Notes: generated by a model not told the origin, from the sequence alone. 64,000 nt of DNA from Pyrrhosoma nymphula (GCA_963573305.1 OY754327.1:184582386-184646385); one strand, 5' to 3'. Numbered from the stretch's first letter, positions 23,061-34,350 are shown. Numbers and translations: made by a program.

Positions 23061-23666
23061 TCAGATGACGTCAGTAACGCAATTTGCAGAATTGGTGGGT
23101 GTTTTGAATTAACATTGTAATAGCCGAGTATGGAAGAAAACTACTTTATCAGGAAATAATTTTTCGAGTCCTACTGGCGATTTGGTGATGTAATTAGCGA
23201 TTTTGGGCCAGTCTGTGGAACACCCTTAGTTGAAAAACGATCTTGAAAATGTCGTTTCATGGGTTTTCATAAAGTTTTTCCAGCATTTACGGTGCACAGT
23301 GTGTCTGTCGTGTGGTTCAACAGTTCAAGTTCATTGCTTTGGCAATGGAGGGTGACACTTACCGATGAAATATCACATACATGAGCATGTAAGTATTCGA
23401 TCACACATTCAGGCCCGCCAATTTCAACCTCAAGTACGTATTTTTTCTCGATAAGTCGAATTTTTCTCAGCAAATGATATCCCGGGTGTCTTTAAGATAA
23501 AATAAGTTTAGCACGTATTATTGCATTACAGAAATTCAACGTTTAAAAGGAAATAACACCACTTTCGGCAGCTTTGATATGCTGGAAACAGAAAATGTCA
23601 TCCTAAAATATTCTAATTCAACGCACAACAAACTATTTTCCCCTATGGATTATTTTCGAGGATGAG

Positions 23667-23760
23667 GCGAATGATTTTTCTCCTGTAGAATATCGCACTT
23701 ATGTGCACCAGCGGGTGACTCCGTAAAGGTTATTACCGTGGCTAGTCCCGGTTTTCTCAA
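23667..23760 (+). repeat. tRNA-derived SINE body, copy 2 (head missing)
   Basis: GCGAATGATTTTTCTCCTG, then GAATATCGCACTTATGTGCAC and TTACCGTGGCTAGTCCCGG match the body of the SINE at 29836-30042 (inverted). The first tRNA head is absent, so this is a 5'-truncated copy ending at the A box of the second tRNA-like unit. Confidence 0.7.
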
Positions 23761-24392
23761 AATTAAACTATTTTATTATGAAGACGCTAAATGACGGGCT
23801 AAAGCGATCATTGATCATGTGTAGTCGATCATATTTTGACAGGGAACGATTTGAGATCATAAATCTTGATTTGAATCATAAATATTATGACTTCTTCGGT
23901 GCTCATTCTTTACGTTATGCTACTACATGAGCAATAATTTCATGCACGTACGCATGCATGTGCAATTTTTTGTCGAAAACGGCGCTAACGATTGGAGGGA
24001 TGTAGAAGGCGCGAGTCATTCACTGATCTCTAAGTGCAAACTGTATCATTATTATAACCGGATTGTGTTTGAGCCCAGAAAAGATTTCCAGGCCAAATCA
24101 TGGAATCAATTGGGAATTCGAGTCAGAGCATTTCATTTTACGACTTTAAAAATGATGAAATACTCCATAGGACGAGACTTGATTAAATGTTGACAGAGAG
24201 CTTGAACTTTATTTTCCAGCGTTCGATTTCGGTTTACCGTTCAATAAATTTCAACAATTAATGCTTCCTGCTTCGATGCCGATGGAAATAGCTTGATTTT
24301 TCATTTTCCTTTTCTAGTTTATACCAACGTGAATTGACAGTGGCACAGTATAACTGCCAAATTTATCCAAGGGCGTTGTTCTCAGCCCGGCG

Positions 24393-25488
24393 CACAGTGG
24401 GGCCAAATCTATAAAAGGTGGCCATAATTAGAAAAAAAAAGTTCGGGGTTATGATTTCTTATTACAAGGTTGGCAAGACACTTATTTGAGCCGCTGAGAA
24501 ATAAGTTCGAAAAGCAAGTAAGTATACAACTATTCGTAAAAATCACTGGCAAATATCACTGTGTGCTTAGATTCATTGGACGAATCAGAGCCGGATTGTA
24601 ATTAGTGCTTGCGTGTGTTTGAGTGAGTTTGCGCGGGCCTGTTAATATTCTACGTAGATTAACTGATATGCATTAATGTTTAATGTAAATGTCTTGGCTA
24701 ACTTATTATGTTCCAATCAATATTTTTAAGCCATAAGTATGTACATTCGCATAACGTGTGCGTTAAGATATATGTAATAATATCTAAAAATGAACGATGA
24801 CGAATGCTCCAATTCCTGCGATTAAAGTTCTAATTTTAGTATTTAATGTTAGGCTGTTTTTTTTTTCGTGCCCACTATATTAAGAGTTCAAGTTTATTCC
24901 TATATCGACGTACTATTATTAGGATTGTTTTGATTTCAGGAGGAGTGACTTCAGGAAGGACAAAATGCATCAATTAATTCGTATAATTTGCGGTTTTTGG
25001 AGTTTATCCATGTTTTAAAAAAAGCCCCACTATGCAGATGGTTATCAAGGTGATTCAATTATTCTTTGTACATAAAAACCTCGGAAGCTTACAATTTATC
25101 AGTTTCATTATATGTACGATTTCATCATTGGCTCATTTCTTTCACCAGATCCAAATTGAATCCATTTAATTTTCGTTATTAGCAACTTCTCCAGGGATAA
25201 AAATGTTTTATATTATACTAATTACTTATTGTTGTCCACCATATTGGATTCAATATTCAGTTTACATATATTTGGGGTCTGAATTATAATAAAAGGCCAT
25301 ATCATGCCCCAGAAATGCATTGGTTTTCAAATAACCTAGCCTCTACTTTCTTATCCCTTGGGCCGCCATTTTGAATCCGCCATTTTGCTTTTTTTATTTG
25401 TTCTGATTTTAGATTCGTACCAAATTTGCAATCGATCAAATAAGGATTTCATATTCTGGCCATGTTTTCGGGATTTGGCCCCACTGTG
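24393..25488. mobile_element. 1.1-kb TIR element, non-coding
   Basis: Left end CACAGTGGGGCCAAATCTAT and right end, complemented, CACAGTGGGGCCAAATCCCG, followed in both by a TGGCCA block at equal distance, so the termini extend to about 40 bp. CGGCG sits on both outer sides (24388-24392 and 25489-25493), a candidate 5-bp target duplication. The 1096-bp interior is AT-rich with no transposase, so it is a non-autonomous element. Superfamily not assigned. Confidence 0.72.
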
Positions 25489-25559
25489 CGGCGCTTGGGT
25501 ACATGGACGAAAGGGATATTATATTATACCATATTACATATTGAACTAAAATGGCTTAA

Positions 25560-25650
25560 AATTAGTGGTGATAAGACACCTGATAGACAGCTGGGATATA
25601 TCTGGATTCAAATCCTGGGTAAGACAATTGGCTTTTTAATGGAAACTTTC
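25560..25650 (+). repeat. tRNA-like B-box fragment related to S2 SINE
   Basis: GGATTCAAATCCTGGGTAAG at 25603-25622 resembles the B box and downstream GTAAGAC of the SINE at 22479-22680. No A box is visible upstream at the right spacing. Short and weak. Confidence 0.3.
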
Positions 25651-25984
25651 ATCCTTTTGATACATAAATACATAATATCAGGTCATCTGCCAGTTGCTGC
25701 AACTACTTCTTGCATCTACTCATCGCTTCCAAAATGAGAAAATTCACGTAGCAACTCAGTTGATTTTAACAGATTTCGCACCCGGACTTCCTGAATACCG
25801 GTCAGATACGTGAAACAGCTGACTTATCAGAGCCCTTGCTCAGCAGGTAATTTTATTCGTGACATTTCTTTACAAACTGAAAAGTGTGTTTATACTGTTT
25901 TCATAAAAAAGGGAGGAATCAGGCGAGATGTTGTGGAATATTAACAAATAATAAGAACTAAGATATTACAATTTTCCACAGATT

Positions 25985-26045
25985 AAGTTTTAATCGACCC
26001 GGGTTTCGATGCACTGCATCATCATCAGGTACATATATTTGGAAA
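25985..26045 (-). ncRNA. Hammerhead-ribozyme-like motif with intact core
   Basis: Minus strand: CTGATGA (26028-26022), T, then GATGC-AGT-GCATC as stem II, GAA, then ACCCGGGT (26004-25997), a perfect palindrome, and C (25996). This matches C3-A9, stem II, G12-A14, stem III and the NUH cleavage position. The very short self-complementary stem III is as described for dimerising hammerheads of Penelope-like elements. A convincing stem I is not visible in this copy. Confidence 0.55.
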
Positions 26046-26225
26046 TCAAGGTATATATACAAGAGAAGGTTGGTGAGGGAGGTTAGGAAAGTGGAGGGAG
26101 GGAGTGGGGAAGGGGAAAAATTTCAAGGGGGGGAGGGAGTTTTATTTACACAAGAAAAACGTTAACATTTGAATTTTGAAAAAAACATAAGTTCGTTGTG
26201 GTGATGTCCCGCGGCGCGTCGAGGA

Positions 26226-26246
26226 GGGGGGGGGGGGGGGGGGGGG
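26226..26246 (+). repeat. 21-base homopolymeric G tract
   Basis: An uninterrupted run of G lies inside the foldback element, followed by A and three more G. Such a run is unstable and length may also reflect assembly error. Confidence 0.95.
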
Positions 26247-26496
26247 AGGGACAAGCATTGGAAAATTACAGGATTGGAAAGCATTGGAAAGGGAAAAGCA
26301 TTTGGGACGATTAAAACTTTATCTGTGGAAAATTGTATTATCTTAGTTATTATTATACTGTTTTCATGTTTTTGTGCAGCACAGTCACGGCGTCGAAATA
26401 TTATGAATTCAGACGCCAGTCTGTTGCTTATGTATAATTAATATATATCTAATTGGAAATTAAGTCGGTGGATGTTGTTTATCTGTATATGTTGAT

Positions 26497-26598
26497 GAAG
26501 TTTTCTCGGGTCTCCAGCCGGATGATGAAGGCCATTGGTGCTCGCAAGCCTTTCCAGCCGGGTCTAGACAGCAACCTTCCTCACCCGAGGAAACTTCA
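26497..26598. repeat. Foldback with 16-bp arms
   Basis: TGAAGTTTTCTCGGGT at about 26499 is complementary to ACCCGAGGAAACTTCA at about 26582, with a single mismatch; inner CCAGCCGG motifs also repeat. Open frames across it are not recognisable. It may be a repeat terminus related to the foldbacks elsewhere in the window. Confidence 0.5.
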
Positions 26599-26829
26599 TT
26601 GGCCAAGTTTGCTGGGAAAATACCAAATCCTTCACCTGAATATGTTTATTCCCAAGCTATACATTTGCGAAATGAATCCTCGGAACGACCCACTCGTCAC
26701 CGAGCTCCCAGTAAACCAGACCGCCTGTATAATAAATGTCGACGTAGGAAACAAGCCGAAATGAACACGAGAGAGAGTGCAGGAAGGATTTAAGAAACAC
26801 GTTTGGGAAAGAAGAAATTAATGAGTAAA

Positions 26830-27287
26830 TTCTAAGCTCCAATTTTCAGTGAGTTCTGCAATGGATTTCGAATATTTGCGGTCAACGATGCCTTCCTCAG
26901 TGCGGTCAGTTTTCCGCAGCAAGTGCTGTTTCTAGCAGTTCCGGCGGATGTCGCATTCAAGGCGCGCGAAAATGTTTGCTCTTTATTTCTTCCGCCCATG
27001 TAAAGATGTAATGGTTGAGAGCGGTGGGTTGGGAAGGAGAAGGGGGGGAGGAGGGAAAGAGGGGACGGAAGTGGGATTTTTGGCTCGCGGTAGAGAGAGG
27101 GGTGGGGGTGGAGGGGGGGTGTATGTTTACGACGAGAGGCGGAAGAGAGAGATGGGGGGGGGAGAGAGACCGAAAACAAGCGTACAAGTACATATTACTG
27201 TCTGCAAGGGGCCGAGTGAGTGCTTACGAAATCCAGATGTGAAGTGTGCTCCTCGCGCACTCCTCGCTCAGTGTGCGTCAAGTGTTA
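26830..27287. other. G-rich low-complexity stretch
   Basis: 27015-27170 is purine-rich with many runs of G (GGTGGGGGTGGAGGGGGGGT), potentially able to form G-quadruplexes on the plus strand. Overlapping long frames on both strands are an effect of this composition. No gene supported. Confidence 0.5.
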
Positions 27288-27929
27288 AGCCTGAATCACA
27301 CGATCATTTTTCACGTACAAATTCAGGGTTTCAGCTATGCTTTTCAATGATAGGGAAAATGATAGCTTGAGCAATCATTTTCCATATCACACGGCCATTT
27401 GTGTCGTAACTACGATCATAATTTCCGCACCCGGGATTTTGTTTTTGCATAATCATCGACCGTAGCTGTTTACTATCTTCATTAAGTTGTTTCAAAGCTC
27501 ACTTGTGGCGCCACAGTTCGTATTTGCTGTCGTGCGCTCTGATTAGTTGCAGCTGGATATCACGTACGTGTTCAGGGACGGAAAACGGGACGGTCGCAAT
27601 CTACATCTACAAAATACCCTGCAAGTCACCTCAGGGGTGTGTGGCAGGGGGTGAGTATTCACCAACATGCATTACACTATACCCTAAAGTTAGTGAAAAT
27701 ACGACTAATTATGCATTAGCATAAATCGATAATGCTTGTCACGAGGCGAAGCCTCACAAGCATGCACTACTACACTACAGATATTATCACAATGATGGAA
27801 AAAGGGATAGAGATCCCTATCATTGGCGCTATCCCTGAGAATGATGGCGTCAGAGAGCCATCATTTGAGCTATCATTGCCGCTATCCCTGAACCTGTCCG
27901 TGAAAAATGATCGTGTGATCGTTCAGGCT
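27288..27929. mobile_element. Harbinger-like MITE, 642 bp, with nested LINE tail
   Basis: Left terminus AGCCTGAATCACACGATCAT and right terminus, complemented, AGCCTGAACGATCACACGAT then CATTTTTCAC: one 3-base gap apart they are the same. TTA lies on both sides (27285-27287 and 27930-27932), the 3-bp duplication typical of PIF/Harbinger. CAATGATAG and ATGATAGC motifs repeat inside both arms. A LINE 3' end at 27597-27790 lies within it. No transposase is encoded. Confidence 0.78.
27597..27790 (-). repeat. 5'-truncated LINE 3' end, nested in the MITE
   Basis: Begins CAATCTACATCTACAAAATA, the complement of a TGTAGATGTAG tail, then ACCCTGCAAGTCACCTC and GTGTGTGGCAGGGGGTGAG. Collinear with 18285-18680 through GAAGCCTCACAAGCATGCAC. 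The insertion is therefore younger than the Harbinger-like MITE. Confidence 0.7.
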
Positions 27930-27932
27930 TTA

Positions 27933-29835
27933 GGTCCGTAGTCGCAGCGGTAGTGCACTCTTCAATCTCAAAACTACGGCCTCTACGGAACCAGCAAAAG
28001 AACAGAGGCTGCTGTGTCACGCCTCAACAACTATGGCGCCAGTGTGTGTTTGGTGAGGAGAGGGTTTGGCGAAAGAGGGGAAGTGAGTGGGTGCTCAAGA
28101 ATGCTCACGATTCGAACAAAGTAACAATTTAACGGAACGCTGCCCCGTTTCAGAACCGATCGCCCCTTCGGGATAAGAACCAATCATGTGACAGGATGTG
28201 AAACGACCAAACTTCCACCAATCAAGTATTTATTTGCATCATGGTAAGAGAGAATGATATAATAAATAATATAAAGAAAAATGTAAGAGAGAAGGCTATA
28301 ATGCTAATGCGATATGCATTCGATATGCATTAGATATCCATTAGATATGCGATGTTTATATGATCTCCGATGTATCGGCCCACTTAAAACCCTTTTCCTA
28401 ATACTGTACATGACCCTCTCCACGGGTGTAGAGGGTTCGCGCCCTGAACAGACTCCCTCTGGGCTGGCAATATTTCGCGACGTCGCAGATGGAGAAAGTT
28501 TTGCATTCCCGAGGATCGGGTATCGGAACGTTGTTCTACGTGGAGCCAGGTGGGAAATCAGAGAAAATTCCTGCGTCCTCTTATGTAATCTTGAAATTCA
28601 CGAAGTGTTAAAATTCCGGGAATGAAAGAAACATTCCGAATCTTCCTCACTCAGGACTTCATTCTATTACCTGATCTCAGAGTGCACAGTCGTGTTCACA
28701 GAGCACTCCATAAAGCGGTTCCTCGCTACCTACCTGCCTTCTCCTTAGCGTGTCTTCAAGCTGCACCCCTAAATATAAAAGTGATGCCTCAGCTTGATCC
28801 TATTCATCTCTGGGAGAGACTTACGAGAAGAAAGGAGAAATTCGAGGGCGTGGTAAAATTAATGGGAACAATTACAGCGCCGCTTCTGTCACAATTCTGC
28901 AATTGACAGGCAATTTGACAGGCAATGGTCGCTAAGGTCGGTTGGGAGATTCTCTTATGACGCTCCCGCGGCTGCTAATCTGTCCAAGTGGGTCGTTAAG
29001 GCCTGCTTGCCTCTAAGGCCGCTAAGGCCTCAGTTGTCACTCATATTCCAAAACAAACGCATCGATAATCCGATAACTCTGGCTACCCATGTGCAAGGAC
29101 ATATTTTTCCGAAACACATAATCCTCCTCAAATGATGCCGACAAACACGACCTCTAAAACCTCCTCTCCAACTCGGATGGGTCGAAACTAAAACACGGTG
29201 CTCAAATGGAAGACCTTATAGAATGAAGTGTTCGACATACCTTGTAAGGCATCACTATAGAGACCATCCAAGATAATGGCGCAGTTGCAATACGCTGATT
29301 TGGCTCAGAAAGAAATGAAAAGTAAGCATTTTATTTCACGATCCTATGATTTTAAACAAAGGCCGTCATTGGTTCTTCGGGTTCACGTGACTCCCGTCCC
29401 CAAACGGCAAAGTTTACTGATCGGTGCTACATTTACAACTGCGCTATTATCTTGGACGGACGTTAGTAATAAGGCTCCCGGGATGGATGGGTCTAATTTA
29501 CTTGAAATTCTGGGATATTCTCCGTCGCCCCTGCCATCGCATGCTCATGGGTAGCTTACTAATACAGAGGACGTTTGCCTTATACCAGAACTCGTAAGCT
29601 AATGCAATGTAGCCCTAAAATAAAATATGTTGCTTTTGTATGAATTTAAAGCTTAAAAATATAATTAAGAACAATGGAAATTGCTTTTTTTTCAATCTTG
29701 CTTTTTTAAAAGTATCAACTATGTAAAAGTATGGTTTTTATCTCGCTACTTTACCTTTTCTCTTCTCAAGGATTACATCCTTGTTGTGGTTAAATAAATT
29801 ACCTTGTAATCATGGACAGTACTAATATGAAAATT
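27933..29835. other. Unassigned DNA
   Basis: No gene supported; frames at 28314-28625, 28622-28906 and 29276-29554 have no known motif. A small GATATGCATT/AGATATCCATT tandem cluster lies at 28308-28350. CTAAGG(T/C)C motifs recur at 28930-29030. Confidence 0.45.
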
Positions 29836-30042
29836 AATCCTGGCAACTACGGGACTCGAACCCCTGTACGGGCCAGTTTTAAGGATACCGGGACTAGCCA
29901 CGGTAGTTACCTTTACAGAGTCTTAAGTGAACTTAAGTGCGACATTCCACAGAGGAAAAATCATTCGCATTGACCGGGATTCGAAGCCGGATTCCTCGAT
30001 TTCGCGCCGAGTGCTTTAACCAGTTAAGCTACCGAGGCGTCC
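29836..30042 (-). repeat. Two-headed tRNA-derived SINE, copy 3 (most complete)
   Basis: The minus strand starts with GGACGCCTCGGTAGCTTAAC (A box TAGCTTAACTGG) and GGCTTCGAATCCCGG (B box), followed by a body and then a second tRNA-like unit at 29911-29842. That unit has a 7-bp acceptor stem (GGTAACT with AGTTGCC), a 4-bp D stem (ACCG/CGGT), an A box TGGCTAGTCC and a T arm GGGGTTCGAGTCCC. So two tRNA-like modules occur in tandem. Copies at 19896 (first head) and 23667 (body) support the family. Confidence 0.75.
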
Positions 30043-30049
30043 TTCTCCC

Positions 30050-30360
30050 CTGTGGTTTATTTGGTGGCGATAGGACGGGGAGTGTGGCAGGGGTACCCAA
30101 TTTCGCTGTTGCTTTTTAACGTGTATTCAGAAGAAATGGCAAGGGAGGCATGGGAGGATAAGGAGGTTGGAATAAAGGTAGGAGGGGAGATGATAAAATA
30201 AGTGAGATTTGCAGATGATCGAGCATTGGTCAGTCAATCTGCCAAGGGGTTACAGTCAATGGTGAATGCGTTAGAGGTGCAGTGCGAAAGATCAATCACA
30301 AGAAGACGAAAGTGATGAGTTTTTCTAAAAGTAGGAAGGCGTATCTGGGCGGTAGGTCAA
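30050..30360 (+). pseudogene. LINE reverse transcriptase palm fragment (probably family L-B)
   Basis: Broken frames read RQGYPISLLLFNVYSEEMAR (normally RQGCPLSPLLFNIY), then VGIKVGGEMIK, a stop, then VRFADDRALVSQSAKGLQSM and KKTKVMSFSKS. The FADD box is intact, but the stop right before it kills the frame. The motif order is that of the LINE palm and thumb. The C-terminal piece at 17590-18090 would follow in an intact element. Confidence 0.78.
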
Positions 30361-30779
30361 AAAATAGAGCACCTTGAGTAGCTTACGCATTCACCATTGG
30401 CTGAATGGCAAAACCGTAGCCTACGCAACTAACACAAACGTTAGCGAGACATGTAAAAACCTATCGTTAACTCACTTCGCATCCGTATAAGCGCAATAAC
30501 GGCAAATATCTGGACTGTTATAAAGTAATCAATTAACTTATTTAAGGAAAAAGCTCAAAGTGCCAGGAAGAAAGTGACTTTGCTGGTAGGGAACTGAGAA
30601 ATCATAAAAAATGGGCGAAGTCTACAAGTAAAATATTTATTACTACCAAGTTTTCGCTAATGAGAGCATCACTAGGCGAGTGTATCGTGTTTCCGCCACC
30701 ATGTACATATGTATAGATAGGTACATTTACGAGAGAATGTGCGTGGATGGGGGTTGGGGGAGGAGGAAGGGAGTTGAAG

Positions 30780-31135
30780 AGGGAAGGAGAAGTCGTCCCA
30801 CCGCTAATGCGATATAGATATGCGATCGATCGATGAGGGGAAGCCCCCCGCGAGAGTAGAAGAAGAAGAGAAAGAGAGCACGTAAATTGCTTCCAGCGGA
30901 CGAGAGAGAAAGAGCTCTCGAAGGAACAACGAGTGACGGGCGGTGAATCGATATTGCCGTTCGATACACTCGCAGCCGCGTCGCTCGCGATCCGCCCAGC
31001 GCCGGTCGATTGCGACGTCACGGGCCCTCCCCCCCCCCCCCCTCCTGCCTCTTTCGCCCCCTCCTTCCCCTCCCGCCTCCTCCTGCCCCCCCTCGCGAAG
31101 CGCAGACGGAGGGGAAGATGTGCTTAGGTGCGATC
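30780..31135. promoter_or_regulatory. CpG-rich patch with polypyrimidine tract
   Basis: Dense CpG (for example GCCGCGTCGCTCGCGATCCG and CCAGCGCCGGTCGATTGCGA) in otherwise AT-rich DNA, with CGATCGATCGA at 30823 and a C-rich run at 31026-31045. Long frames on both strands lack motifs. A host promoter or first exon is possible; nothing proves it. A smaller GC-rich stretch follows at 31420-31560. Confidence 0.3.
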
Positions 31136-31559
31136 CTCGAGCCCGATGAGAGGGAAGCTGCCTGGACCGGCCAGTGATCTGATCCAGCGTTCAGTACCCA
31201 CTTGAGATCAGACTCTTAAAAGGGACACTATTTCATTTGGGAATTTGAATAATCGAAAATTTGTTTAAAAATTCTGTGCTCATTTGAGCACATGTTTGTA
31301 GAGCCTAATGAGTGACTGCCATTTTGAATTACTTAGGTTCATGTTTTCTTGCCTTTTCACGAACACTTACACCAATGGAAATGTTAAATAATACCAAGGG
31401 GGCATTTTTAAATGGCGGACCACAACCACGTCGGCGTGATTCCTTTGGTCCGAGTGCTTCTGGACTAGGACGGCGGCAGTGGAGGACACGTGTTGAACGT
31501 GCCACTCGGAGCACGGAGCGCCGAGCTTGGTTTCGCCTAGGCTCCGATAGATGGTAGGA

Positions 31560-34235
31560 ATGGGCCAGCGCCATTGTTTCCCTGAGAAGCGCGTGCGGGT
31601 TTTTTTGCGGTGGCCCTTGTAGGGTGATTACGTAAAATCCCGTACTTCATAACGCCGCGCTGTGGAACGCCCGAAAACTTCGCCCCTTGCGATTTTGTAC
31701 CTTCTGGCGAAGTCCTCAATGTCGGCTTTATCGGGGCGCTACCGAAAGTATGAGAAAGTTAGATTGTGAATTCGTTCCACTCGGCCCGTCTCGTGTTCAA
31801 ATCTTCCCATCCAATCCGAAGTAGTGAAAATGACCACGTGACTGCGCTTCAGAAGCAAAAAACAATAAAGGAACTCAGCTGAGGAAGAATGCACTGAAAC
31901 AATATTTTAAATAAATGTTGGTTCTTAACATTCTGAATTAAAATATATATGACATTGGATAAACGAAAGAACATTGGCAATGCATGTTAATAGCATAGAA
32001 ACGAGAAAAGTGCGGGCAGATGATTATTTAGAGGTCTTTCTTAGCGAAATCAATCAATTTACCTATGAATTTAGGCAGAGTCGGTTATTATTTTTATTTC
32101 CAGCCTACCTTACCTCGTGATTTTAAACGTATAACACCTAAGAGAGTTAATAATGATGTTTATTGATGTCTCAATGCTTTATTATGGATCTCGGGAACAT
32201 TGATTTAGGCGTAAGTGAAAACGTGAGCATTTTGTTGTCGAGAGGCTGGCAGGAACGGAAGGATATACCGTTTGAAGTATGCATTATTTTTTCAGGCTTC
32301 ATCATCCCAAGTAACTGCAGAACTTTCATTGATAGAATAGCAGCACCTACATTCGCAAATATTTTCTCTGAAGACTGTAGTATTATCGTGGGAATGACTT
32401 TTCCCAAATTTGTACGTCTGCTCACCGACGAATTACGACGGATTTGATCGAAATGAAAAAACTTATCGTTGTACAAATAGTATCATTGCAGTAAAAAGCC
32501 ACTAACTTCCGTTGACAAATGCTGGAAATTTATTTTATTGACTAGCACGTTAAGTGAAAGCAGATAAGAGTCTGATACTACTTTGGTCCAGCTATGATTA
32601 TTATCCTCTTGGCATCATATCAAGAATCTTACATAACATTAATGAAAGATAGGCTCAGGATGAAACATAATTGCAAGGAAAAGATCGGAATATCATATGC
32701 TACACAGTAATTTTATTGTGGCTTATTGCGTACACAATAGTTGTATGTCAGCACTAGGAAGCTTCCAAAGCTTTCATGAAGGCATTATCATTTCGTCTCT
32801 TCAAAAACACTAAAGCCAAAGAAGTATAATAATAAAAGGATATAAAAGAATTACCACAACACCGCGAAAGGAAAGGCAATCACATTTCAGTCCTCAACCC
32901 CGAAGTATATATATGTATGTATGTACTTGCAGAATGAACTTCCACTTGGCATGGCTCATATGTATAAAAAATCACGAATATGTAAAAAAAACCACTTTGC
33001 TCTTCACTCGAGTGATCATCACTTCCTAGTATATTAAGAGGTAAATGAGACTTAACACCAAAATTAGGAATTCCAACGCTTAATAAGCCTGCCTCAAACT
33101 GCTATTGCAATAGCAATGATCATAACACACGTACCACACATTTTATTCGGAACAAAAACAACAACACAACACAAAATAATACGATCGTAAATAAAAATGT
33201 CTCCGGCGCGCAATTTTTTTCATCCGAAGAGGTAAATGTTAGCACTGCCTTAGTAACATCCTCAAATTTTTGATGAAAATTAAAAATCGCCTTCTTTCAA
33301 CGAAATTTCACAGACGCGCACAGCCAAATCCGACCATTATTAATGTGAAGGAATGATGGGATTAAGTGCAAAAAAATAAACATTTCCACAGGAACTTGAA
33401 CGTTTGACGTGACGTCAAAAAAGACGTTATATTAATTCAAATTAAAATTTTCAATTTAAATTCCTCCCTGAGTTCTTATTATATCCGACTGCTGTCGTTA
33501 AAAGACGAATTATTAGGCAACTGGCTCTTATATGCATATACTTCTACTAGACGTTATAAAAGACCGACTGCCTAGCCAGCCTTATGAAGCACCTAGTTTT
33601 TGGCGTTCCGTAGCGCTCTTTCCAGTTAAGTGATCGCTCCAAGCGTTAAAACTTCACGGATGGATGTTGTGAAGTGCCGGCGAAGCACAAACAACCGATA
33701 CGTTGTCGTGAGGGTCGTTGTGCTCCTCTCGGACACTCTGTAACGTCGAAATTGGGGCGTTATGAGTTACGTAATCACCTTGCTGGTTTCGCTGTGCGGA
33801 ATCACTTCCCGTCGAACATTCCTCATCTGATTTCTTATATCTTCCACGCCACCGTTGCCTTCGTGAATTTCATGATTTTCTCTGACCAGTTCTTTGCCCT
33901 GCTGTTTAAAAAATAAGACATCTTTTCAGAATATGACCTTAATCCAATTTTAATTTTATTGAAGTCAGTAAAACGTACAATCTTTGACTTTTGAACCCCT
34001 CTTATTGACCAATGTTGATAGGTGCATGTACTTATTTGTTTACGAGATATCCAACGCGACTTCAAACGCATACTCTTGGCAGTCAACAGGCTGATTACCA
34101 GCGCGGTTAGTGGAGACGCAACCGACTCAATTGCCCAGAAATTCGCCATCAACGCAAATATTCTGAGTGGAGTTGGAAATTGAAAGAGACTAATATGCAC
34201 GAGGTTGTCAATAAAATGAGATGACCTGAGATGGG
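31560..34235. other. Unassigned DNA
   Basis: No gene recognised. Overlapping frames at 32163-32447 (plus) and 32171-32476 (minus) and a 137-codon minus frame at 33835-34248 match nothing I know. One TGACGTCA lies at 33410-33417. Confidence 0.45.
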
Positions 34236-34350
34236 CAAGAATATCCATTTAGCATTTCGATGGTTTATATCATCGTCCAGCCATCATCATAAAAGCCAGG
34301 CTTTGGCTTTCATGATGGAAAACGTCGAAACCGGTCGCGTTATATATTTC
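34236..34350 (+). ncRNA. Hammerhead-like core beside a hairpin
   Basis: CCATCATCATAAAAGCCA at 34281 pairs with TGGCTTTCATGATGG at 34304, a strong stem. It runs into AAAACGTCGAAACCGGTCGC, in which CGTC can close stem II, GAA is followed by ACCGGT (a perfect palindrome) and then C. The CUGAUGA box is degraded to CATGATG. On the other side the minus strand has CTGGACGATGATATAAACC and ATCGAAATGC, a second CATCGAAA-type box facing away. The tail-to-tail layout resembles 63731-63907. Confidence 0.4.

Larger units (their letters stand above)
25905..26352. mobile_element. 448-bp foldback element with 15-bp target duplication
   Basis: TTATACTGTTTTCAT occurs exactly at 25890-25904 and 26353-26367 and flanks the element. 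Inside are 47-bp inverted arms (25949-25995 and 26309-26355), for example ACAATTTTCCACAGATTAAG against CTTTATCTGTGGAAAATTGT. The left arm is followed by a hammerhead-like core on the minus strand, and the centre holds a 21-base G tract. Long, variable target duplications and inverted terminal repeats with ribozymes fit a non-autonomous Penelope-type element; no coding sequence is present. Confidence 0.65.

Noticed and set aside
26948..27370. 140-codon plus-strand frame rich in glycine and arginine
   Set aside because: Produced by a purine-rich low-complexity stretch, and its end runs into the Harbinger-like terminus.
29842..29911. Genuine tRNA gene on the minus strand
   Set aside because: The acceptor stem is good, but the anticodon arm is not convincing and the sequence continues as SINE at both ends, with a truncated copy at 23667.
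33835..34248. 137-codon minus-strand frame
   Set aside because: No motif or compositional signal; kept only as unassigned DNA.
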